5,670 bases of DNA, from the NCBI GenBank assembly GCA_009911175.1, contig QXWX01000191.1, positions 1-5,670 of the forward strand, written 5' to 3'. The position numbers and the translations under genes are program-made. Below the pieces are notes generated by a model. It saw only the letters and a program-made list of their open reading frames with translations, ran no database searches and was not told the DNA's origin. Every line of letters begins with the position of its first letter. Position 1 is the first letter of the stretch. Source of the stretch: Lachnospiraceae bacterium. Lineage in GTDB: Bacteria; Bacillota_A; Clostridia; Lachnospirales; Lachnospiraceae. Below, piece after piece: positions 1 through 5,616 of the stretch.

Positions 1-61
1 GCTTGTACCTTACACCGTAGGACTTTCACCCACCGAATTCCAAGCCCTTAGCTGGGCGCAC
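1..61 (-). mobile_element. Group II intron, 5' end (domain I start), continues out of window
   Basis: Read on the minus strand from base 61, the sequence begins GTGCGCCCAGC. This fits the GUGYG 5' end of bacterial group II introns and agrees with the start of the lactococcal Ll.LtrB intron as I recall it. Further on, GTGTAAGG matches the conserved UGUAAG of domain I. The expected early domain I pairing is visible: GCTTG pairs with CAAGC at the edge of the window, and inside it GTGGG pairs with CCTAC around a TGAAAGT loop. These introns are self-splicing retroelements that usually encode a reverse transcriptase/maturase in domain IV, which would lie to the left of this window. The intron is antisense to the sensor kinase relic, so splicing of a kinase transcript could not restore that gene. 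The exact boundary (61/62) rests on the GUGYG consensus. Confidence 0.83.
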
Positions 62-423
62 CCTATAGAATAAAAAATAAGATCATCGTGGCATGCCTCC
101 CATTTCTGATCCTGAGCTATGTCATCCTCTTTCTCAGCATTACGCTGATCATGTACCAGCAGATGAGGACCATGGTCTATGACCAGACCCGGCAGAACAT
201 CATTGAAAAAACGAATCTGCTGAACACCCTGCTCAACAATTATGACCAGATCACCACCAATTATCTGTATTATACGAAGGATATCCAGGATTTTCTGATG
301 ACGGACCAGGAGCCTTTATCCCAGGATGCCGTAGAGGAACTGCATCAAAGTCTTGCTTCCCACACCGCCCTGCTGCTGACGGATCATAATCCGGAGATTG
401 CGCAGGTCAGTCTGTTCACTGAA
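62..423 (+). pseudogene. YesM-type sensor histidine kinase, N-terminal relic (both ends lost)
   Basis: The plus-strand frame is open from the intron junction and reads YRIKNKIIVA, then a long hydrophobic segment (about 100-165) that is a clear first transmembrane helix, then a polar helical extracytoplasmic region rich in Q, N and T. This matches the start of Lachnospiraceae two-component kinases of the YesM (HisKA_7TM-less, His_kinase/HATPase) type, which regulate carbohydrate transport with an AraC-type partner. About 120 residues remain. The second membrane helix, HAMP, dimerisation and ATPase domains are missing. A GTG at 88 could be read as a start, but the coding pattern continues upstream of it and no ribosome binding site precedes it. 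I therefore treat it as an internal Val codon. The true start lies beyond the group II intron. After Glu at 421-423 the frame runs on into IS sequence and stops at 508-510, giving a meaningless tail. Confidence 0.72.
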
Positions 424-426
424 CCA

Positions 427-446
427 CTACCGGCTAAAGCCGGTAG
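427..446 (-). repeat. IS right-end hairpin
   Basis: CTACCGGCT and AGCCGGTAG form a perfect 9-bp stem around AA. In IS200/IS605 elements, TnpA recognises imperfect subterminal hairpins as single-stranded DNA and cleaves a short distance from them. This stem lies only a few bases from the apparent junction with kinase sequence, which is the expected place for the right-end recognition hairpin. That role comes from family knowledge and position, not from a direct match. Confidence 0.75.
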
Positions 447-455
447 GTTCGATTT

Positions 456-469
456 GCTGCTGAAGCAGC
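456..469. repeat. Second hairpin inside the IS right end
   Basis: GCTGCT and AGCAGC form a perfect 6-bp stem with a GA loop. It lies between the tnpA stop codon and the recognition hairpin. It could help fold the single-stranded end. No T-run follows on the minus strand, so it is a poor terminator for tnpA. Confidence 0.45.
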
Positions 470-506
470 CTAAAGTTGTCGCCGCTTCACTTATTTCCTT
501 TTCTAC

Positions 507-941
507 TTAACTTATCTCAAAGTTGTCCGTTTTTGTATTCTCTTGTAAATCTTGATTTTGGATATACTCTTTGATAATTTCATCTGTCACATTTCCACTA
601 CTTGCTACAAAGTATCCTCTTGCCCATAAATGTTGCCCCCAAAATTGTTTGTTCAATTCTTTATATTCCATTTGCAGTTTCCTTGATGTTGCCCCTTTAA
701 TATACTGTACCAGTTTGCTTGCTGACAAATACGGCGGGACTGACACTAACATGTGGATGTGATCAATCCCAACATGACCCGCTAGGATTTCTACATCATT
801 TCTTTGGCAAATGGTTCGGATCAATTCTCTTGTCCGAACTGCTATTTTCCCTGTAATTACTGGTTTCCTATATTTCGTAATCCATACCAGATGGTACTTG
901 ATATCATACGTGCAATGTGACGATTTTCTATAATTCTCCAT
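507..941 (-). CDS. tnpA: IS200/IS605-family Y1 transposase TnpA
   Basis: This is a 144-residue HUH single-strand transposase that would cut and rejoin single-stranded IS DNA at replication forks. Numbered from the ATG at 941, the HUH metal-binding motif is His61-Ile-His63 (in GIDHIHML), and the catalytic tyrosine is most likely Tyr126 in EIIKEYIQNQ. The family signatures YHLVWITKYRKP near the N-terminus and WARGYFVAS before the tyrosine helix are present. Length is normal for the family and there is no frameshift or internal stop, so the protein is probably functional. I chose ATG at 941 because GAGGTGA sits about six bases upstream. The in-frame GTG at 948-950 lies inside that Shine-Dalgarno sequence and would add only three residues. 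The gene has no neighbouring tnpB. The folded left end upstream (996-1044) probably limits read-through expression, as known for IS200. Confidence 0.95.
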   Translation of the reverse strand: MENYRKSSHCTYDIKYHLVWITKYRKPVITGKIAVRTRELIRTICQRNDVEILAGHVGIDHIHMLVSVPPYLSASKLVQYIKGATSRKLQMEYKELNKQFWGQHLWARGYFVASSGNVTDEIIKEYIQNQDLQENTKTDNFEIS

Positions 942-995
942 ATTCTTCACCTCACGTTTAGTATCTCGATTTTTCTTTTTTCTAAACTTGAGGTT

Positions 996-1044
996 ATGGG
1001 GTTGACCTAAAGGTTTCGCCTAAAGGCGAGGGGTTTAACCCCAT
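996..1044 (-). repeat. IS left-end branched hairpin upstream of tnpA
   Basis: ATGGGGTT (996-1003) pairs with AACCCCAT (1037-1044) in a perfect 8-bp outer stem. It encloses two smaller hairpins: ACCT/AGGT at 1005-1014 and TCGCC/GGCGA at 1016-1029 with a TAAA loop. The result is a compact branched fold about 55 bases ahead of the tnpA start. In IS200, the left-end structure is known both as the transposase recognition site and as a block to transcription entering tnpA. The same double role is likely here. Confidence 0.68.
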
Positions 1045-1094
1045 TATACAGACAATAAATGGGGAAATAAGTCCTCTTTACTGTTCGTGCGTTT

Positions 1095-1426
1095 ATTCTT
1101 GTAGGTCGCCGCAAAGGGCGTGATGTTCTTTTCCTGTAGTTATCTGCATGCCTCTTCCATCTGTTCGAAGGTTTTGGGAACCTCTGTGATCCCGGCCTCC
1201 TCAAACAGGTCTACATTGTAGTAGATTTCCAGCATTTCCAGACACATCGGATATGCATACGGTTTTCCGTCATAGCTGTATGCGTCTTTTACCGAATCAT
1301 AGATCCTGTCGGAAAATTCCTGATCGCTTAAGTCCAGAATTCTGTCATTTTCCGCAAACCCTGGCAGCCTGACAGCCCCAATACCATGAGACCCGCCAGC
1401 AGAACACTGATGACTTTTTTCTTCAT
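1095..1426 (-). pseudogene. Carbohydrate ABC transporter substrate-binding lipoprotein, broken 5' relic
   Basis: The gene starts with ATG at 1426, preceded by GGAGG at 1436-1440. It encodes a lipoprotein signal: MKKK, a hydrophobic core, then lipobox LSGC with the lipidated Cys at residue 21. Such proteins are tethered outside the membrane and bring sugars to an ABC permease. This frame ends early at TAA 1328-1330. The protein body continues in another frame from about 1379: RLPGFAENDRILDLSD, then DGKPYAYP, then EIYYNVDLFEEAGI, all typical of extracellular solute-binding family 1. Roughly 80 residues between signal peptide and body seem deleted (estimate from usual family layout). An in-frame TAA at 1140-1142 sits where a Gln codon is expected before LQEKNITPFAATYKN. 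After about 1095 the reading frame enters the IS, so the C-terminal two-thirds is gone. It cannot make a binding protein. Confidence 0.82.
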
Positions 1427-1477
1427 AGCCCTTTACCTCCTCGTACGTTTTGTGTTTGTTTTGCGTTTCATGGGTTT

Positions 1478-1486
1478 ATCATAACA
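1478..1486 (-). promoter_or_regulatory. Extended -10 promoter of the lipoprotein relic
   Basis: On the minus strand TGTTATGAT combines a TATGAT -10 box (1478-1483) with the TG of an extended -10. I see no good -35 box 16-18 bases upstream. This arrangement suits a promoter that depends on an activator, and a tandem repeat lies at the right distance upstream. It is about 50 bases from the start codon at 1426. Confidence 0.5.
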
Positions 1487-1511
1487 CAATGTACGGGAGG
1501 CGGGGAGACAC

Positions 1512-1543
1512 CAGATTTTTACAAAAGATGCACAGATTTTTAC
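1512..1543 (-). promoter_or_regulatory. Perfect 11-bp direct repeat, 21-bp period: likely AraC/YesN-type operator
   Basis: GTAAAAATCTG occurs twice on the minus strand, at 1533-1543 and 1512-1522, exactly 21 bases apart (two helical turns). Taking the -10 box at 1478-1483, the copies fall at roughly -41 to -51 and -62 to -72. AraC-family activators commonly bind two direct half-sites with this spacing. Sugar-binding protein genes in Lachnospiraceae are often driven by a YesM kinase and YesN response regulator with an AraC-type DNA-binding domain. The repeat is observed directly; the regulator is inferred. Confidence 0.5.
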
Positions 1544-1589
1544 TGGGGGGAGATTGGTTGTGTGGAGGATGGCGCCCCGATGGGGAAAA

Positions 1590-1618
1590 TGAAAAAAATA
1601 CCCTGCGAGATCGCAGGG
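1590..1618 (-). terminator. Intrinsic terminator for the minus-strand gene series
   Basis: CCCTGCGA (1601-1608) and TCGCAGGG (1611-1618) form a perfect G+C-rich stem. On the minus strand it is followed directly by TATTTTTTTC. This is a strong rho-independent signal about 95 bases past the stop codon of the 486-residue gene. It separates that transcript from the lipoprotein promoter. The plus strand has a run of A before the stem and no T-run after it, so it works one way only. Confidence 0.88.
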
Positions 1619-1654
1619 CGGATCATGCTTATGTAGACAGACTTTTAACCCCCA

Positions 1655-1708
1655 ACGTCCTTGAAGGAAATGGAAAGCACGGGTCATTGATTCATCCAAT
1701 CTGCGCAT
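1655..1708 (-). pseudogene. 54-bp relic of a second AAA-ATPase-like (DUF1703) gene
   Basis: This stretch aligns without gaps to 5192-5245, inside the intact gene at 3784-5496: 45 of 54 bases are identical, and the first 23 (plus-strand order) are all identical. In the matching frame it reads CADWMNQ-stop-PVLSISFKDV against CAEWMNQSPVLSISFKDV in the intact protein (residues 85-102). The Ser codon is replaced by TGA at 1684-1686. Similarity ends sharply on both sides. The fragment lies five bases past the stop of the 486-residue gene and in the same orientation as the intact copy. It is non-functional as protein and records a lost paralogue. Confidence 0.82.
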
Positions 1709-1712
1709 CCAG

Positions 1713-3173
1713 TCAGAAAAATCTTGCATCCACTTCTGATGACTTCACAGCCCTTCTTCTATGAGCACTCTGCATCAATTTCTTAAATGCCGCTTCATCT
1801 CCCCTGTCCTTTGCATCCTGTAAAAGAAACAGAAAAAACGGAGTCTGATCCCTCTGACATTTTTGAATCGCCTGAGTGGCAATCTCCACAGCTTTTTCGT
1901 GGCTTCTTTCTTTGTAGTAGTCTACCAGAAGCTGATACGGCTCTTCCTCTTTCCCCAGATGTTTTTCAAAATACTCCGCGCATTTATCGTCTTCACCCAG
2001 TTCCCGATATAGTTTTGCTGCCTCTGCGCCCCGCCCGGCTTTCATCATGATCTCGGCGCGTTTCAGATTTTCTGCCTTACTGGAGCAGATCGCGTTTGCC
2101 AAATCCCTCATCGGATCACAAACGCCGTAATAGTCGTAATAATCATTCTCGTATATTTCCTCGAGAATATGCTGCTTTACTTCCCATGGTTCCTTTTCAA
2201 ATCCGCCTCGCTTCAGCAAAGCTTCCACAATATTCCATATTTCCTCAATTTGAAACTGATCATCAATATACGGTTCAAGCATAAGCTCTGAAATCAGACC
2301 GGAAATCTGTGACCATGTCCCTCTCAAAAAGGATTCTTTTGGCTTTTTTTCCTGCTCTCCGATTTTTCCAAAATACTCTATCAGTCCATGGATGTGTCTG
2401 ATTCGTTCCTTATCTCTGAATTCCCCCCGGTAATATTTTTCCTGCCTGCTTTTTTCAGCAGCTTCTCTCTCCTTCCGCTTCAAATCCTCTTCCAGTTTCT
2501 TTTTTAATTCCGTCAGAAGAGGATCCTTTTCAGTCATTGTAATGCAGTAAGATGTCTTACAATCCTGAAACAGCTTCATTTCAAATGCAGCAGCAATCTT
2601 TTCAGCCACATGCCCGAGATCCTTTGAGCTGTTCCTGCATGACTCAATATAATCCCTGAGCAGATGGTCCCTGTCTAGCGATAATATTCCCTCATGAGCA
2701 GCCATATCCAAATCCATAAACTCATCTTCACAGGTATCGTCAGTATCCGGGTGATCTTCTATGACAAATTCAAGGCCTATGATATCATCCAGTATTTCAA
2801 ACGCAGCTTCATACTCCTCCAATACGATCAGGTCATGACACCCCTTGATCACAGATGAAATAAAATTCATGGCATGATCCGGATCATAGAAATCATGCTC
2901 CCAATCATCATGAAAATGACCGTAATCGTCAAACTCAACATAACGCGTCTCATATTCTACGCATAGATCTCCATTTCTGACTTTTTCACAGAATGCGGTT
3001 ATCTCACTTCGTTCCGGCATACTGATCACCTTCTTGGTACCGCAGATACTCTTGTAAAAGTCCTCCTGCTTCCAATCCGGAAGGATTTTCGCCTGTGAGA
3101 GAATCCATGCATCCTTTTCGTCTTCTGCCATCAGCTTCAATTGATTCTTGATTTTATCTAAAAATTGATCCAT
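1713..3173 (-). CDS. Acidic, mostly helical protein of unknown function with TPR-like C-terminus
   Basis: I do not recognise a named family for this 486-residue protein. There is no signal peptide or membrane segment, so it is probably cytoplasmic. Residues 70-100 are very rich in acidic and aromatic residues (FDDYGHFHDDWEHDFYDPDH). Residues 112-136 form an amphipathic repeat-like helix pair (LEEYEAAFEILDDIIGL). Residues 215-248 are highly charged and likely coiled coil. Residues 340-352 are a run of Tyr and Asp. Residues 368-440 resemble TPR/solenoid repeats (AEIMMKAGRGAEAAKLYREL, then HEKAVEIATQAI). The layout recalls the helical part of SWIM zinc-finger proteins of Firmicutes, but no CxC...CxH finger is present. 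The start has AGAGGAA seven bases upstream. A 104-base gap follows the broken small gene, with no clear promoter or terminator, and the strong terminator at 1590-1618 lies downstream. A scaffold or partner role is possible but unproven. Confidence 0.8.
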   Translation of the reverse strand: MDQFLDKIKNQLKLMAEDEKDAWILSQAKILPDWKQEDFYKSICGTKKVISMPERSEITAFCEKVRNGDLCVEYETRYVEFDDYGHFHDDWEHDFYDPDHAMNFISSVIKGCHDLIVLEEYEAAFEILDDIIGLEFVIEDHPDTDDTCEDEFMDLDMAAHEGILSLDRDHLLRDYIESCRNSSKDLGHVAEKIAAAFEMKLFQDCKTSYCITMTEKDPLLTELKKKLEEDLKRKEREAAEKSRQEKYYRGEFRDKERIRHIHGLIEYFGKIGEQEKKPKESFLRGTWSQISGLISELMLEPYIDDQFQIEEIWNIVEALLKRGGFEKEPWEVKQHILEEIYENDYYDYYGVCDPMRDLANAICSSKAENLKRAEIMMKAGRGAEAAKLYRELGEDDKCAEYFEKHLGKEEEPYQLLVDYYKERSHEKAVEIATQAIQKCQRDQTPFFLFLLQDAKDRGDEAAFKKLMQSAHRRRAVKSSEVDARFF

Positions 3174-3277
3174 AGTAAATTCCTCTCTGCAGCCGCTGAT
3201 CTATCTTTCTCTTGCTGTATTGTTCTATGGCTGTTCCTTAAGAAGCATTTCGTCTTGCCGCAACGGTTTTTTCGATA

Positions 3278-3736
3278 TCATGTAATACCGATTGTCGGCG
3301 TATCACCGTCCTCTTCATCGAATGAAATATCCGTCAAGTCCTTCTCATCTATCTTAACAACATCTATTGTTCCAATATTATCGCAATTTGAGGCAAGTGC
3401 AATAAAAGCATCTGATTTATCGCCGATCTCAAACAACACATAGGATACAAACCAGGCAACCCGATTGGCTATTGGAATCACCTCGTCAAATAATTGATAG
3501 ACTGTTTTGAGCAATTGATAAATTTCTGACCGCAGAGATTTTTTCTCATCATCAGAAAAGCCTTCTTTTCTCCCAGATGACAATTCAACATCTATTCTTT
3601 CGGATAATATGGTAATAGACAGACCTCCAGAAGCAGTTCTAAGCTGTATTCATTGAGAGGCGCTTCCATCGTCCAGCATCTCCAATATCACATTCGGTAA
3701 AAAATCCAAGCCTTTGAACGCATTAATAGCTCTCAT
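3278..3736 (-). pseudogene. Small unknown gene interrupted by one in-frame TGA
   Basis: An ATG at 3736 opens a frame of 153 codons ending at TGA 3278-3280, with one extra TGA at 3650-3652 (codon 29). Before it the frame reads MRAINAFKGLDFLPNVILEM and DDGSASQ. After it, the frame continues with coding-like sequence: IQLRTASGGLSITILSERIDVEL (two beta strands), a charged helical part, and an acidic tail (DISFDEEDGD). The smooth continuation on both sides suggests a single nonsense change of a Trp, Arg or Gly codon. Alternatively, a shorter product of about 101 residues could start at TTG 3583, though no convincing ribosome binding site precedes it. The ATG at 3736 also has only a weak AAAAGA upstream. 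I do not recognise the family. It lies 47 bases after the nuclease-ATPase gene on the same strand. A sampled line (3601-3660) is about 42% G+C, against 60% in the neighbour (4321-4380). Confidence 0.6.
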
Positions 3737-3783
3737 TATCTTTTATTATTGGGGTTGAAAGGCAAAACACCTTGATTCGTATC

Positions 3784-5496
3784 CTACTCAATCTCAAACA
3801 AGGAGCCCTTCCCTAACCCCGGCAGAGTTACTTTTCTGATCAGACATTTTTTCTGGAAAAATGCTGCCCCATAGCACTGGATCGTTTTATATCCGTTGAG
3901 ATATCTGGAAGCGTATTGTTGCAAGTCGGCCTGCCGCAGGGCTTTTTGGCAGTCTGCTTCCATATCCGCCTCGGAATCGGAATGCTTTGCTTCTATAATG
4001 ATCACTTTCCGGGTCTTCCGATCCTTTACGACCACATCCGGCCTGCCGAGTCCATTTTCATCGTTGGAGGTGACCAGGTATCCCGCCCCGGAAAACAGTC
4101 CGGCCACAAACGCATGATAGTAATCCTCCCTGTAATCGTAATAGCTGATCGTGTCATTCAGGATAAACGAAACCGCGTCGGTCACCGCATTTTCATCTCC
4201 GCTCCACCATGCCCCGAACATCTCACTGCGCTCCGCCGCCCGAATGCCGATTGTCTCGCCGAACCATACTACGATCGTATCTCCGAAAATGGTCCTGACC
4301 TCCTCGTTGGGAATCCTGAGACTGACCTCCCCGTCCCGGCAGTCTGCGTCCTCCCTGTCAATGGTCAGGTACCCAGTAAAGTAAAGGATGCTCCAAAAAT
4401 CTATTTCCCCGGCATGTTCCAGATCATAGGTGGAGTCCTCTGTAAGCCTTGTCCGGATGCTCCCTCCTGAGAGCAGCTTCTCCAGCTTCTCGTTCACATC
4501 CAAGCCATCCCTGCCGATAAATTGCCTGATGATACTGTTATGGCTCGTATCCTTCCAATAATTTTCCGGAGCCAGATCCGGAGCCAGACGCACGTCTGAT
4601 ACAAAATTGGACACATCCCACGGACAGTAAACGTCCTGCTTTCCAAAATGATATCCGTTATACCACTGCCTAACGGATGAAAGCCTGGAAGTCAGGCCGG
4701 CATCCTGCAACATCCGCACTACTTCCAGTTCCGTGAATCCGAAGCAGTCCAGGAAACGGTTTCCAGAGATGGAGTTACTTTTAAAATGATTCACCCCTGT
4801 AAAAATGCTTTCCTTTGCGACACGGAGACATCCGGTGATCACTGCAAACTGCAGAAACGGATTCGACTTGAGAGATTTGCTCATGACCGTACGGATCACA
4901 TTCAGCATCTGACTGTAATAGCCGTGTTCGCTGGCCTTTGCAAGGGGAACGTCATACTCGTCGATCAAAAGGATCACCGGCTTTTCATAATAGGCATGCA
5001 GCATCCGGGTCAGGATGAACAGGCTGTTCCTGACCTCTGTCTCCGATGCTTTCCCGGCTTTCAACCTTGCGAAGCAGGCCTGATCTTCCAGATCGGCCTT
5101 CTCGCTATCCAGCAGGTAGGTATGTTCTATACACAGGCTGGAAAGCTCGAATTGCAGCTGTTCGTAGGAATCCTCAAAATTGTCATTTGCCACGTCCTTG
5201 AAGGAAATGGAAAGTACAGGACTCTGGTTCATCCATTCCGCGCATAGCTCTTCCCGCTCCATGATCTCCAGACCCGCAAAGATCTCCCTGCTGTCCCTGC
5301 GGATATCAAAAAACGCCTCCAGCATGCTCATATTTAATGTCTTGCCGAAACGGCGCGGACGCGTAAACAGGCTGACTTTGAAATTCTCCTCCAACAGCTC
5401 ACGGATCAGTTTTGTTTTATCGATATAGTAGCATTTCCTCTTTCTCAGGAGTTCGAAGTTTTCTTCTCCTATGGGGATTCTGATGTTTTCGGGCAT
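3784..5496 (-). CDS. AAA-ATPase-like protein with C-terminal PD-(D/E)XK nuclease motif (PF09820/DUF1703 type)
   Basis: The 570-residue protein has the full layout of this family. The N-terminal signature IPIGEENFELLRKRKCYYIDKT is followed by a variant Walker A, TRPRRFGKT (residues 45-53). Next come SPVLSISFKDV (92-102), a Walker B PVILLIDEYDVPL (173-185, Asp179/Glu180) and a sensor-like VITGCLRVAKESIFTG (219-234). QWYNGYHFG follows in the linker region. Near the C-terminus, GRPD (484-487) and IIIEAK (499-504) supply Asp487 and Glu502-x-Lys504 of a PD-(D/E)XK nuclease fold. The substrate and biological role of the family are not established; links to mobile DNA or defence are speculation. It is cytoplasmic, with no signal sequence. 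The ATG at 5496 is preceded by AAAGGGGTGG at good spacing, and the N-terminus matches the family start. Length is typical and no lesion is visible. It is the first gene of the minus-strand series. A relic of a close paralogue lies at 1655-1708. Confidence 0.94.
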   Translation of the reverse strand: MPENIRIPIGEENFELLRKRKCYYIDKTKLIRELLEENFKVSLFTRPRRFGKTLNMSMLEAFFDIRRDSREIFAGLEIMEREELCAEWMNQSPVLSISFKDVANDNFEDSYEQLQFELSSLCIEHTYLLDSEKADLEDQACFARLKAGKASETEVRNSLFILTRMLHAYYEKPVILLIDEYDVPLAKASEHGYYSQMLNVIRTVMSKSLKSNPFLQFAVITGCLRVAKESIFTGVNHFKSNSISGNRFLDCFGFTELEVVRMLQDAGLTSRLSSVRQWYNGYHFGKQDVYCPWDVSNFVSDVRLAPDLAPENYWKDTSHNSIIRQFIGRDGLDVNEKLEKLLSGGSIRTRLTEDSTYDLEHAGEIDFWSILYFTGYLTIDREDADCRDGEVSLRIPNEEVRTIFGDTIVVWFGETIGIRAAERSEMFGAWWSGDENAVTDAVSFILNDTISYYDYREDYYHAFVAGLFSGAGYLVTSNDENGLGRPDVVVKDRKTRKVIIIEAKHSDSEADMEADCQKALRQADLQQYASRYLNGYKTIQCYGAAFFQKKCLIRKVTLPGLGKGSLFEIE

Positions 5497-5529
5497 GGAA
5501 CCACCCCTTTCTGGATTTTCTTTGGGAAT

Positions 5530-5563
5530 AGTTTATCATAGAAAATGAGGGGAGTAAAGTGTG
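5530..5563 (-). promoter_or_regulatory. Weak promoter candidate for the AAA-ATPase-like gene
   Basis: Two overlapping readings exist on the minus strand. One is TTTACT (5553-5558), 17 bases, then TAAACT (5530-5535). The other uses TATGAT (5535-5540) as -10 with a poor -35. Either lies 34-40 bases ahead of the start codon. The decamer TATGATAAAC here is identical to that of the lipoprotein promoter (1474-1483). Box matches are only partial, so the call is tentative. Confidence 0.35.
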
Positions 5564-5597
5564 GGGAGAGGTGGATCTGGGAGCAATCGATATGTTA

Positions 5598-5616
5598 CTG
5601 GTCAGACCCTGACCAG
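5598..5616. repeat. Perfect 8-bp dyad upstream of the AAA-ATPase-like gene
   Basis: CTGGTCAG (5598-5605) and CTGACCAG (5609-5616) are exact inverted copies around ACC. No T-run follows on either strand, so it is not a standard terminator. It lies about 35-60 bases upstream of the promoter candidate, where it could be a regulator site, a transcript hairpin of an upstream unit, or a mobile-element end. I see no gene in 5497-5670. Confidence 0.55.

Larger units (their letters stand above)
421..1094 (-). mobile_element. IS200/IS605-family insertion sequence with tnpA only
   Basis: The element is a single Y1 transposase gene flanked by subterminal hairpins rather than long terminal inverted repeats, as expected for the IS200 group; there is no tnpB. 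Its length of roughly 670 bases fits that group. The right end, downstream of tnpA, is near 421, where kinase coding sequence stops making sense just before the 427-446 hairpin. The left end is between about 1050 and 1094, where lipoprotein coding sequence stops. Exact tips cannot be set from this copy alone, because these elements make no target duplication. Inside the ends is a 10-bp inverted pair, ACTTATTTCC (489-498) and GGAAATAAGT (1063-1072), and a 9-bp direct repeat AAAGTTGTC (472-480 and 519-527). The IS is visibly more A+T-rich than the gene at 3784-5496. Confidence 0.85.

Noticed and set aside
1..61. rRNA or tRNA fragment at the left edge
   Set aside because: The minus strand fits a group II intron 5' end, with GUGYG and domain I pairings; no tRNA fold or rRNA signature is present.
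88..510. Intact 140-residue membrane protein starting at GTG 88
   Set aside because: Kinase-like coding sequence continues upstream of 88 and the last about 28 residues are translated IS right-end DNA.
1007..1204. 65-residue Arg-rich minus-strand gene
   Set aside because: It is an off-frame reading of the lipoprotein relic and the IS left end; the family match is in another frame.
1575..1585. CCCC-GAT-GGGG hairpin as a second terminator
   Set aside because: The stem is only 4 bp and no T-run follows it on either strand in the right place.
1433..1729. 98-residue minus-strand gene
   Set aside because: It reads through the AAA-like relic in the wrong frame, then the terminator, the operator repeat and the promoter, with no coding character.
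3916..4470. 184-residue plus-strand gene
   Set aside because: It is opposite to the well-supported AAA-ATPase-like gene and has no recognisable domain.
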